NCBI GenBank assembly: GCA_001777055.1
Contig: MFCX01000029.1
Span: forward strand, 1-22,968
DNA length: 22,968 nucleotides
Direction of reading: 5' to 3'
Source: Candidatus Daviesbacteria bacterium RIFCSPHIGHO2_02_FULL_39_12
GTDB taxonomy: Bacteria; Patescibacteriota; Microgenomatia; Daviesbacterales; UBA10151
Shown: positions 1-6,956 of the stretch, piece after piece
Position numbering within the stretch: the stretch's first letter is position 1
Layout: each line of letters starts with the position of its first letter
Position numbers and translations under genes: made by a program
The notes under the pieces: model-generated
What the model was told of the DNA's origin: nothing
Database searches by the model: none
What the model saw: the letters and a program-made list of their open reading frames with translations, nothing else

Positions 1-12
1 AAAATTCCCCAT
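1..12 (-). CDS. Start of a gene that leaves the window (4 codons visible)
   Basis: On the minus strand an AGGAGG ribosome site (24-29) lies 11 nt before an ATG at 12-10, which opens a frame running off the left edge (M-G-N-F). Only four codons are visible, so no function can be given. The gene would follow the alpha/beta hydrolase by about 50 nt and could be the next gene of the same minus-strand operon. Confidence 0.35.
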
Positions 13-62
13 AAACTATTTCACCTCCTCACTAATAACTTAATTTAGTAGGGACTATTTGT

Positions 63-1082
63 CTAGTTTAAGGGGTACCTGCCAATTGAACGCTCCATAG
101 CAATATCAAAACTCTCTGTTAAGTTATGGTCATTGCCTTCATAAGAATAAAATTCAACAGATTTACCAGCTTCGGCAAGTTCTTTGTTTAATTCTTGTGA
201 AAAAAGAAAAGGCACATGAGAGTCCTCTTTTGCATGATGAAGTTGAACAGGTCCGGAAATGTCTTTAACATAAGAGTTGGCAGAAATTGAGTTCCAAAAC
301 TCAGGATTTTTCGAAGGCTCACCATACTGGTCAATAAGCCTTTGTCTCCAAGAGGTTGCCCAATGCGGTGGTGAACTTTGTGGTATATTTCTTCGTCTCC
401 AGTTGTTAAGTAAATCAGAATAAGAGCCAACCACTCCTGCCCAAATAACGCCAGCTTTAATATCTTTTGAAATCACCATTGAACGCAAAGTAATACCTCC
501 TCCCATTGAATGTCCCCACATGCCAATTCTATTAGGGTCTGCATCGTTATACTTTGTCATAGAGCTTAAAGCGTTCAAGACGTCAATAGTGTAGGCATTA
601 GAGCCATATCCCCCTTCTGCTTTTCCTTCACTATTGCCATGTCCCCGGTAATCAGATTTAAAGACGATATAGCCATTACGGGCAAAAGCATCAACATAAG
701 CAACATACCTTTCAGTAGTCCGATACTGTTCTGGAGGAATAAACCCATGATTGAAAATAATCACCGGCCAACCATTTTTAGGCTTTGTACCTTGAGGAAT
801 AGTTAAGAGAGCGTAGATTTTAAGACCATCAGATTTGTATGAAGCAATATATTGATTGTAATTACTTCCAGAAGGCAAAGTTTGCTCAATAGTAATATCG
901 CTTCCTGGATATACTTGCTGTCGCATATATTCAATCGAAAGAGGATGAAGGTCTTCTTCTAAACCGTCTTGATTCTCCTGTAATTTTTGAGGAGCTTGTG
1001 GGTTTCTTATCAGTACTACAGCGACAAGTCCAAAAATAATAGCAAAGACAAGTATTCCAATTTTAATCCGCTTGTTATTCAT
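63..1082 (-). CDS. Membrane-anchored alpha/beta hydrolase (S9/dienelactone-hydrolase-like)
   Basis: Predicted serine hydrolase of 339 aa with one N-terminal membrane helix (residues 7-25), so the catalytic domain probably lies outside the membrane. Visible elements are an HG oxyanion motif (NHGF, 111-114), the nucleophile elbow GHSMGG (Ser192), an acid at about Asp287 (KEDSHV) and the catalytic His319 (NDHN), in the order expected for the fold. A longer frame opens at 1151. I chose the ATG at 1082 because GAGG stands 9 nt upstream and the start overlaps the permease stop by 8 nt (ATGAATAA), which is typical of coupled translation; the longer start would lie well inside the permease gene. It is the last clear gene of the BlaI/MacAB-like operon. 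The substrate is unknown: a peptide, ester or lipid hydrolase are all possible. Confidence 0.85.
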   Translation of the reverse strand: MNNKRIKIGILVFAIIFGLVAVVLIRNPQAPQKLQENQDGLEEDLHPLSIEYMRQQVYPGSDITIEQTLPSGSNYNQYIASYKSDGLKIYALLTIPQGTKPKNGWPVIIFNHGFIPPEQYRTTERYVAYVDAFARNGYIVFKSDYRGHGNSEGKAEGGYGSNAYTIDVLNALSSMTKYNDADPNRIGMWGHSMGGGITLRSMVISKDIKAGVIWAGVVGSYSDLLNNWRRRNIPQSSPPHWATSWRQRLIDQYGEPSKNPEFWNSISANSYVKDISGPVQLHHAKEDSHVPFLFSQELNKELAEAGKSVEFYSYEGNDHNLTESFDIAMERSIGRYPLN

Positions 1083-2337
1083 ACCGTAAAGCCTCGATTG
1101 GTGAAAGGTTGGCTGCTTTTTGAGCCGGATACCAACCAAAAATAATACCAATGCCTCCCGAAACCCCGACTGCTAAAATAATTGATATCATAGAAACAGT
1201 AAAAGGCAAATTTATAATTTTGGAAACAACAAACGAGAGAACTGTTCCAAGCAGTATTCCCAAAATCCCTCCAACAATTGTCAAAAGAGCAGATTCTGTT
1301 AAAAACTGGATAATTATCCATTTCTTTTTAGCTCCCAAGGCTTTTCTAAGTCCTATTTCTCGCGTTCTTTCTGTAACAGTAACAAACATAATATTCATAA
1401 TGCCAATACCCCCAACAAGGAGTGAAATTGCGGCGATCCCGGAAAGCAAAGTAGTAAAAATTCCTGTAACTTGCGCTGCTGCTCCTAAAACATCTGCTTG
1501 GGAAAAAATAGTAAAATCTGCATTTTGCGGATCAGAAATCCGATGGCGCGCTAAAAGTAGAAAACCCACCTGATTTCTAACTTGATCAGAAAGTTCCTGT
1601 TTTTCTAATTGTATAGAGATTGTTCCAATAAAGTCTACGCCAAAAAGTTGTTTCTGGGCAGTAGTAAGGGGAATAAAAATTATATCGTCTTGATTTTGAA
1701 AACCAGATGCCCCTTTTGCAACGGTTACACCTACAATCCTAAAACTTAATTTGTTAATTCTAATTGTTTGGCCGACTGGATTTACGTCCCCAAAAAGATC
1801 GCTTGCTGCTTGTGGTCCAAGCACGGCTACCTTAGCAAGAGAGTTTATGTCTGTTTCCGTTATAAATCTACCACTTTGCATCTGCAAATTTCTTACTTCC
1901 TGATAGCTAGACAAAACGCCTAATACTTGGGTATTAGTATTATTTCTACCTGCAACAACCTGAGATCTTCTTAGAATTTCTGCAGAGACATTTTTTATAC
2001 CCGAAATACTTTTATCAGCCAAAATTGCTTTGGCATCTGCCAGTTTTAAGGTAGTTGATGTACCGGCGGCGCTTCTAATATCTCCTGGTCTTAGAGCTCC
2101 TGGAATTACTGTTAATAAATTAGATCCTAAAGATTTAATCTGCGCCTCAACCGCTTTTTGCCCTGATTGACCTAAGGAAACAAGAGCAATGACTGCTCCA
2201 ATGCCAATCACTACTCCTAAAGTTGCTAAAGTAGTTCTTAGCTTATTTAGAGTTAATGCCTCTAATGCCGACTGTAAGGTTTCTGAGAAATCCATATCCT
2301 GAAAATTTCTAATTTCTAAATAATTTTTAAATTTCAA
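1075..2337 (-). CDS. MacB-type ABC transporter permease (MacB_PCD + FtsX)
   Basis: Inner-membrane permease of a MacAB-like exporter, 420 aa. The layout is the family's: a first helix at about residues 36-56 (LATLGVVIGIGAVIALVSLG), a large extracytoplasmic domain, then three C-terminal helices with the FtsX-type loop TERTREIGLRKALGA. The frame opens with TTG overlapping the ATPase stop as TTGA, preceded by an AGG-containing stretch, so coupled translation is likely. The ATG at 2295 (MDFSETLQ) is an alternative start, but its AGGAT is too close to the codon. The ATPase is a separate gene, unlike classical E. coli MacB where it is fused. Together with the adaptor and ATPase it should form a mechanotransmission-type exporter for a peptide, lipid or drug; the substrate cannot be read from the sequence. 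Confidence 0.9.
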   Translation of the reverse strand: MKFKNYLEIRNFQDMDFSETLQSALEALTLNKLRTTLATLGVVIGIGAVIALVSLGQSGQKAVEAQIKSLGSNLLTVIPGALRPGDIRSAAGTSTTLKLADAKAILADKSISGIKNVSAEILRRSQVVAGRNNTNTQVLGVLSSYQEVRNLQMQSGRFITETDINSLAKVAVLGPQAASDLFGDVNPVGQTIRINKLSFRIVGVTVAKGASGFQNQDDIIFIPLTTAQKQLFGVDFIGTISIQLEKQELSDQVRNQVGFLLLARHRISDPQNADFTIFSQADVLGAAAQVTGIFTTLLSGIAAISLLVGGIGIMNIMFVTVTERTREIGLRKALGAKKKWIIIQFLTESALLTIVGGILGILLGTVLSFVVSKIINLPFTVSMISIILAVGVSGGIGIIFGWYPAQKAANLSPIEALRYE

Positions 2338-3032
2338 AACCTGACCTTTTTTTGCCTATGATTGCTTTCATCTTTAACAAGTTTTCCGTCTTTTAAATAA
2401 ATAATTCTTTTAGCGTATTGTGCTATATATGGCTCGTGCGTAATCATAATTATAGTATGTCCTTTTTTATTTAAATTTTGGAAAATTGCCATAATTTCTT
2501 CGCCTTGAACTGTGGCTAAATTACCTGTTGGCTCATCAGCCAAAATTATGCTTGGATTATTAGCAAGACTTCTGGCAATTGCCACCCGCTGTTGTTGCCC
2601 CCCGGAAAGTTGGCTGGAAGTATGACTACGCCTATCACTTAAACCCACCATTTCGAGTAAGTCGGAAGCTCTTTTTATCCTTTCCTCCTTTGGAAGACCT
2701 GCGTAAACCATTGGCAACATTATATTCTTCAGAGCTGTAGTTCTTGGTAATAGGTTATATGATTGAAAGACAAAGCCTATCTTTCTGTTCCTGATATCAG
2801 CCAACTCGTCTTCCGAAAGTTTACCGACTTCTTCTCCATCTAGCGCATAAGTTCCCGATGTAGGGGTATCTAGCGCGCCGATAATATGCATGAGGGTTGA
2901 TTTGCCGCTTCCCGAAGGACCCATAATAGCCACAAATTCACCTTTTTTAATTTCAAAAGACGCATCAGATAGAGCAATTGTTTCAACTGCATCATTTTTG
3001 TAGATTTTTGATAGGTGAGAAGTGTGTATCAT
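2334..3032 (-). CDS. ABC transporter ATP-binding protein (MacB/LolD type)
   Basis: Cytoplasmic ATPase of 232 aa, the usual length for LolD/MacB-type ATPases. All motifs are intact: Walker A GPSGSGKS (38-45), Q-loop Gln90, signature LSGGQ (142-146), Walker B IILADEPT (162-169) and the H-loop His199 (ITHE). The lysine-rich C-terminal tail is short. The ATG at 3032 lies 11 nt after the adaptor stop without a clear Shine-Dalgarno, and the gene ends within the permease start, so it is read as part of the same transcript. It would power the adjacent MacB-type permease. Confidence 0.95.
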   Translation of the reverse strand: MIHTSHLSKIYKNDAVETIALSDASFEIKKGEFVAIMGPSGSGKSTLMHIIGALDTPTSGTYALDGEEVGKLSEDELADIRNRKIGFVFQSYNLLPRTTALKNIMLPMVYAGLPKEERIKRASDLLEMVGLSDRRSHTSSQLSGGQQQRVAIARSLANNPSIILADEPTGNLATVQGEEIMAIFQNLNKKGHTIIMITHEPYIAQYAKRIIYLKDGKLVKDESNHRQKKVRF

Positions 3033-3043
3033 AATCTTGTAAC

Positions 3044-4363
3044 TCAGCGCTGCTGCATCCCTCCACCGCCTCGTGAACCTCCTCCAAATCCCCCGGGTCT
3101 TAATGCGCCTCCGCCAAAACTTCCAAAACCACCAAAAGAAGACGTTCCTCTTTGTTGACCAGTAGCTACGGTACCCACAACTACTTCGTCTCCTTCGGAT
3201 ACTCCTGACTCGCCTCGATTCGGCGAAGCGGGAATAATTTCAACTCCTTGGTCTCCCGTAATTCCCACTTCAACAGGAACAGACTCTATTTGACCTCTTT
3301 TTACCACTCTAACGGTTGTTTGATTATTTTCTGTTTGTACAGCTTGCGAGGGGACAAAAAGCGCATTATCTTTTGTCTCGATAATGACAGAAGCAGAAGC
3401 TGCCATATTAGGTAGTAAATCTTCTGAGTTGGTATCTAGTTGAATAAGTACTGGATAATTAGTTACGTTACTGACAACCTGTCCTATCTTGTCCATTGCC
3501 ACAACCTTTCCGGTAAAGGTTTTACCTGAAAGCGCATCTACTGTAACAGTTGTTTTTTGACCTATTTTTATCTTTGTTACATCTATTTCTGAAAAGTTAA
3601 ATGAGGCTAAAGGATTACCTTCGCTCCTGATAACTGCAATCGTTTGGCTTGATGTAGTTTGCCCATTTGTAGAAGTTATGCTTTGTGCTCCAATAATCAT
3701 CCCCGGGGCAATAGTGATATTTTCTACGATGCTAAAGGCAGGTGATGTAATCGTAGGTGAAGATTGCTGATAGGAAAGCCAAGCGTTATTGAGGGTTGCC
3801 TGAGCTTGAGTTATAACATTGCCTTGATTTTTGTAATCTGCTTCTGCCTGAAGCCACAGCGCATTTTCTTGAATGTAAGTAGGGTCATTAGTAGTAAGAC
3901 TTCTGGCAACTGCATCATTTATAAATGTTTGGTTGGCCTTAAATGCAGCGGCTTGAAATGAGTTAATCTTGGCTTGAGCAGCCTCAAGCGAGTTTTTGGC
4001 AGATAAATAAGAAGACCAGGCAGAAGCATTTCTTTGTTGACCAGCACTATCAAGTTCAATTTCAGCGATTTTATCTCCCTTGGTAACCTTATCTCCATTA
4101 GAAACAAAAACCTGTTTAACAATGCCAGAGGTACCGGTAGTTACGTTCATCACATTACTACTTAAAATCTGCCCAGAGGCAGAAATAGATGAAACAATCG
4201 TCTCTCTTTCAACTTGGGCTGTTTGGTACTGAGGTTGTTGGGTGCGAGGACTAATAAATGTACGCCAACCCCAAAATCCTAAAATCAGAAGTATGATTGC
4301 TACAAAAACTAACTTCCGATGTTTCTTAAAGGCCACATTTATGAGTTGTCTTAATTTCTCCAT
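3044..4363 (-). CDS. MacA/HlyD-type efflux adaptor protein
   Basis: Membrane fusion (adaptor) protein of 439 aa. One N-terminal helix (about 19-33) is followed by a split biotinyl-lipoyl-like region (GIVKQVFVSNGDKVTKGDKIAEIEL on one side), an alpha-helical hairpin (about 115-200) and beta-barrel and membrane-proximal domains. It ends in a strongly Gly/Arg/Phe-rich tail (from about 405), probably disordered. In a presumably single-membrane cell it would couple the permease to the outside rather than to TolC. A 10-residue insertion (378-387, PASPNRGESG) sits where family members usually run straight from a strand into a GVSEGDEVVV-like turn; it matches a palindromic repeat module, see the repeat at 3203-3232. 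The ATG at 4363 has no clear ribosome site and lies 26 nt behind the DUF5666-like gene. Confidence 0.9.
   Translation of the reverse strand: MEKLRQLINVAFKKHRKLVFVAIILLILGFWGWRTFISPRTQQPQYQTAQVERETIVSSISASGQILSSNVMNVTTGTSGIVKQVFVSNGDKVTKGDKIAEIELDSAGQQRNASAWSSYLSAKNSLEAAQAKINSFQAAAFKANQTFINDAVARSLTTNDPTYIQENALWLQAEADYKNQGNVITQAQATLNNAWLSYQQSSPTITSPAFSIVENITIAPGMIIGAQSITSTNGQTTSSQTIAVIRSEGNPLASFNFSEIDVTKIKIGQKTTVTVDALSGKTFTGKVVAMDKIGQVVSNVTNYPVLIQLDTNSEDLLPNMAASASVIIETKDNALFVPSQAVQTENNQTTVRVVKRGQIESVPVEVGITGDQGVEIIPASPNRGESGVSEGDEVVVGTVATGQQRGTSSFGGFGSFGGGALRPGGFGGGSRGGGGMQQR
3203..3232 (-). repeat. 30-bp palindromic module inserted in frame in the MacA-like gene
   Basis: The stretch encodes PASPNRGESG. 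On the minus strand it contains CCCGCTTCGC and CGAGGCGAG, both also found in the larger element at 19180-19269 in another gene. TCGCC/GGCGA can form a small stem. The length is a multiple of three and the flanking protein sequence reads as a normal MacA strand and turn, so it looks like an in-frame insertion. Confidence 0.6.
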
Positions 4364-4389
4364 AGATTATCAATATCAATTGTCAATAA

Positions 4390-4860
4390 TTAACCTTTAT
4401 GAAAACCGAACCCTCCATGAGGCAAGCGTAAAGTACCGGACCGTGTTGCTTCTTTATCAAAACTACCCATTACTCGAATTAACTTTGCTTTGATTGCTCC
4501 TTCTTTTTCCTCTGGGTCTCCTAAGACAATAACTTGTTCATCTTTTTTCAAGTCAGAGAAGTTAATACCTGTATGACCCCGTCTTATTTGGGTCTGGTTA
4601 TCAACCAGCACTGTTTTTAACGCATCAGTTCTGTCACGAACAACGATTGTGTTTTCACCTAAACTTTCTATTGTACCTATCGCGCCATGACCAAAATCTT
4701 TAGGAATGAAATCTCTATACATGTGTCGTCCTCCGAGGTAAGGAAAAAACCTATTTTCTCGCCTGCCAATAAAGATACCAAAAAAGAAGGCAGCAAAAAT
4801 CAGTGCGGCAAGCGCTGCTCCGATACCAATACCTGTTAGGATACTTCGTCCGCCTTTCAT
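4390..4860 (-). CDS. Membrane-anchored DUF5666-like protein
   Basis: Small protein of 156 aa with one N-terminal helix (about 9-31), a basic/aromatic linker, and one beta-rich domain (about 60-135) of the form GTIESLGENTIVVRD...TQIRRG...LKKDEQVIVLGD. This pattern fits the DUF5666/OB-like family of extracytoplasmic domains. It lies between the BlaI-type regulator (13 nt) and the adaptor (26 nt) and is probably an envelope accessory of the exporter, perhaps a sensor or cargo-binding protein; that role is inference. No clear ribosome site precedes the ATG. Confidence 0.75.
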   Translation of the reverse strand: MKGGRSILTGIGIGAALAALIFAAFFFGIFIGRRENRFFPYLGGRHMYRDFIPKDFGHGAIGTIESLGENTIVVRDRTDALKTVLVDNQTQIRRGHTGINFSDLKKDEQVIVLGDPEEKEGAIKAKLIRVMGSFDKEATRSGTLRLPHGGFGFHKG

Positions 4861-4873
4861 ATTAAACTACTGT

Positions 4874-5536
4874 TTAAGAAAACATACGCAACCTGAAATC
4901 TGGCAGTCTGGTCATCTTTCGAACAATCAATATCGCAAATATAATTAGGATTAAATTTGTTAACAATGATAGTATCGGTAAACTTTCAATAAACGCCTTA
5001 AACAAAACAGTTGTATGGTCAAAAATAATTTTTGGTTCTGCAAAGAAAAGATTTATATAATCGAATGAGCCAAAGAAGACTATGTTTTGCAGCAGGTCCA
5101 AAAAGAAAACAGTAAATATCCCCAGGGTTAAACTTGTCAGAAAACCAATTATCAGGGGTGTTTTGTAAAAAACAGGGAAATCAATTTGTACAGGCACCAG
5201 CGAAGTTAGAACAGTTAGCTTTCCATATTCAGATAAAAGATTTTGAAACGCTTTTGAAATAGAGAAATAGATAAATAAATTTTCAGAAGCGACCGGTTGA
5301 TACTGATAAGCCTTTTTAATCTTTACCCTTTTGACAAATCTTTTCTTATAAAGATTATTCATCACGGTCATAATAGTTGTGTAGGCAACAGATTTTTCTT
5401 TTTTTAAATCCTCCAGGACGTTCCTGACAGTACATCTTTGTTCCCGCCAGATAATTTTCATCACCCTGATTTCTAATGACCCTAGTGTTTTCTGGATATT
5501 AAATAGTTTAGGGAAAGAAGATTTTTTATTATTCAT
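4874..5536 (-). CDS. BlaI/MecI/CopY-type repressor fused to two membrane helices
   Basis: First gene of the exporter operon, 220 aa. Residues 19-82 form the winged helix of the BlaI/MecI/CopY family (LGSLEIRVMKIIW, then SVAYTTIMTVMNNLYKKRFVKR and a basic wing). Family members are normally soluble and about 120-140 aa, with a C-terminal dimer domain. Here that part is replaced by a hydrophobic region with helices at about 128-150 and 186-206. The protein should therefore be tethered to the membrane with its DNA-binding domain in the cytoplasm. No BlaR1/MecR1 protease-sensor gene is nearby, so signal sensing may lie in the membrane part itself; this is inference. The start is set by the promoter: the ATG falls 9 nt after the -10 box and no Shine-Dalgarno is present, so the mRNA is nearly leaderless. 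Confidence 0.85.
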   Translation of the reverse strand: MNNKKSSFPKLFNIQKTLGSLEIRVMKIIWREQRCTVRNVLEDLKKEKSVAYTTIMTVMNNLYKKRFVKRVKIKKAYQYQPVASENLFIYFSISKAFQNLLSEYGKLTVLTSLVPVQIDFPVFYKTPLIIGFLTSLTLGIFTVFFLDLLQNIVFFGSFDYINLFFAEPKIIFDHTTVLFKAFIESLPILSLLTNLILIIFAILIVRKMTRLPDFRLRMFS

Positions 5537-5545
5537 CCGGAAATT

Positions 5546-5574
5546 TATCTACTATGTTATATAGTAGATGTCAA
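5546..5574 (-). promoter_or_regulatory. Autoregulated promoter/operator of the BlaI-exporter operon
   Basis: Reading the minus strand: -35 TTGACA (5574-5569), a 17-bp spacer and -10 TAGATA (5551-5546). A perfect inverted repeat with arms ATCTACTAT and ATAGTAGAT and a 5-bp centre (5547-5569) covers the spacer and touches both boxes. A BlaI-type dimer bound there would block RNA polymerase directly. The predicted transcript start is about 5539, only 3 nt before the ATG. Confidence 0.8.
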
Positions 5575-5838
5575 GCGATGATAGCAGAGTATTTTTAGGA
5601 AGTCAAGATTTTGTCCTGTTTAGAATGTTTAGAATTTGGACACTGCAATCCAAACCTGTCGGGTAACGCGTTCGATAGGGAAAAGAAACAGCTACTAAAT
5701 CATCTTTATTCAAAACATGCTTTTTATAATACTCTCCTAATTTATTCCCTCCAATTTTGTCAAGAATCGTTTTTACCAGAAGCGAAACATCCACTCCTTC
5801 TATTGTTTTACTTTTCTTCTTTACGCTTTTTGCCCATG
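5575..5838. other. Gene-poor stretch with one doubtful small frame
   Basis: No convincing gene. On the minus strand a 63-codon frame (5794-5603) opens at a GTG whose GAAGGA directly abuts the start codon, too close to act as a ribosome site. The frame remains open upstream through a region rich in Lys codons, and its product (GVDVSLLVKTILDKIGG...) was not recognised. A 9-bp unit (GTTTAGAAT) is repeated twice in tandem at 5618-5635. It may be a decayed gene or intergenic DNA. Confidence 0.4.
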
Positions 5839-6254
5839 TTAAGCGGCTTTTATAAAATCCCGTTGCTGCAATGTAAAATTCCAGCCTTGGTCATTAAACC
5901 ACTTCCTTAAGTTCTTTCGAAACTGCGGATTGTTGTAAACCTGGTGTTCTATCAAGGGAGTATAGTATGATGTTAAAACATTAACCTTTTCGTGCAAGAT
6001 TGCGATAAGGACTTCATCAATAGGCAACAAGCTTTCTTCCTCGCGTCCAAATACAAATTCCGAACAGTCTTTTAAGAAAATCGCCATTATGCGCATCATC
6101 TGCTGCTTAATTGAAAAATCATTAAGTAGATTTAGGTCCTCTATATGTGAAAGCTGATATTTTTGCACTAGCTGCTGGTCTTCTCTTGCCAAACTATTGG
6201 CTTTTTCGGTATTAAACAAATACAGAGTTTTAAAGTAGGGTTTCTATCGTTCAT
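5839..6254 (-). pseudogene. Unknown small cytosolic protein, frame broken near its start
   Basis: The main frame (6219-5839, about 126 aa from a TTG) encodes a charged, apparently soluble helical protein with no family I recognise (LAREDQQLVQKYQLSHIEDLN... ending in RKWFNDQGWNFTLQQRDFIKAA). The TTG has no ribosome site. Upstream, an ATG at 6254 stands exactly 6 nt after a TATAAT box but lies in another frame, which closes after 28 codons. Adding one C to the CCC run at 6240-6238 would join both into one protein starting MNDRNPYFKTLYLFNTEK. The gene is thus either a recent frameshift mutant or carries a sequencing or assembly error. Without repair the TTG start could still give a shorter product. 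Confidence 0.6.
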
Positions 6255-6260
6255 ACCCCT

Positions 6261-6266
6261 ATTATA
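6261..6266 (-). promoter_or_regulatory. -10 box TATAAT, 6 nt before ATG 6254 (leaderless)
   Basis: Perfect TATAAT on the minus strand, followed by AGGGGT and then the ATG. The expected +1 is the A of the ATG. No good -35 box is seen; TTGTAA would require a 19-bp spacer. A CTATCG...CGATAG pair (6244-6249, 6277-6282) flanks the site. Confidence 0.55.
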
Positions 6267-6285
6267 CATCGTATAGCGATAGGAC

Positions 6286-6951
6286 TTACAATTTATCTAA
6301 CTCTACCAATAGTTCATTGTTTCTAACTGCCATAGCAACATCATCTTGTATAAATCTAACAACTCCGTCCTTATCAATCAGCACATAACTATGTCCGGGA
6401 AACTGGCCTTTGTGCATCGAGGAAGGAAGAGTTAAAACTCCGTATTTTTGAGAAACTTCTCTTGCGCTGTCCAAAAGAACTGTTGCTTGGGCAAGCTCCG
6501 GCATTTTATCTACCGCCTGTTTCCAGTTATTTTTGGGATCAACCGTAATATTTAAAACAACCGCTTTGCCAGCTAATTCTTTATCTTTCCCAAAAGCTGC
6601 AATCTGATTCCAGCAAGCCGGATAGCACATTAATCCTTCATTGAAAAAAAGCAGCACATTTTTACCCTTTAACTCACTCAAGCTAAACTTTTTCCCATCA
6701 TAGCTTTCCAAACTAAAATTAGGCGCTGCTTTACCAATTAGATTATCAAAAACAGTAGTGTCAACAGCAGCTCCTCCTCCATGATGATCAGCTGCCGAGC
6801 CCTGCGAGCTTGAGTTTGACTTAGCAGTTTGCTGATTGGCAGAATTTTTATTTCCTTTGCTGCTTATCTCAATATTAAAATTGCCAGCAATCAGTACCAA
6901 AGCCAATATGACAAGGGTGCCAAAAATTGCAATCAGTCCGGTTTTGTTCAG
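6286..6951 (-). CDS. Membrane-anchored redoxin (AhpC/TSA-like thioredoxin fold)
   Basis: Thiol-redox protein, 221 aa from the start chosen here. It has an N-terminal helix (about 5-24), a low-complexity Ser/Asn/Gln/Gly/His linker, then a redoxin domain (IGKAAPNFSLESYDGK..., VLLFFNEGLMCYPACWNQ, VLLDSAREVSQKYGV, SYVLIDKDGVVRF). The likely active cysteines are Cys109 and Cys113, spaced CxxxC, where relatives I recall have CxxC. The nearest ordinary start is a TTG at 6906, but that removes most of the membrane helix and has no ribosome site. An AGGAGG formed by the last codons of the ccdA-like gene stands 8 nt before CTG 6951 and 5 nt before ATT 6954, so initiation at CUG or AUU is more likely. 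It is the last gene of the redox operon and would take electrons from the CcdA-like protein. Confidence 0.8.
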   Translation of the reverse strand: MNKTGLIAIFGTLVILALVLIAGNFNIEISSKGNKNSANQQTAKSNSSSQGSAADHHGGGAAVDTTVFDNLIGKAAPNFSLESYDGKKFSLSELKGKNVLLFFNEGLMCYPACWNQIAAFGKDKELAGKAVVLNITVDPKNNWKQAVDKMPELAQATVLLDSAREVSQKYGVLTLPSSMHKGQFPGHSYVLIDKDGVVRFIQDDVAMAVRNNELLVELDKL

Positions 6952-6956
6952 AATCC

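Noticed and set aside
1083..1151. Longer hydrolase start at 1151
   Set aside because: It would lie inside the permease coding region and adds a basic, non-conserved stretch before the membrane anchor; the ATG at 1082 has GAGG and overlaps the stop.
4366..4390. TTGACA and GATAAT before the MacA-like gene as an internal promoter
   Set aside because: The boxes are only 9 bp apart, too close for sigma-70; the stretch is better seen as a short ATTGA(T/C) tandem in the operon gap.
5655..5685. T-arm-like GTTCGATA as a possible tRNA
   Set aside because: No matching acceptor, D or anticodon arms around it.
5603..5794. 63-codon minus-strand frame as a gene
   Set aside because: The GTG start has its GAAGGA directly adjacent, no promoter is seen, and the product is not recognisable; kept only as a note on the gene-poor stretch.
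5611..5910. Plus-strand frame of about 99 codons across the same stretch
   Set aside because: No ribosome site or promoter, the protein has no domain-like pattern, and it overlaps the end of the minus-strand gene.
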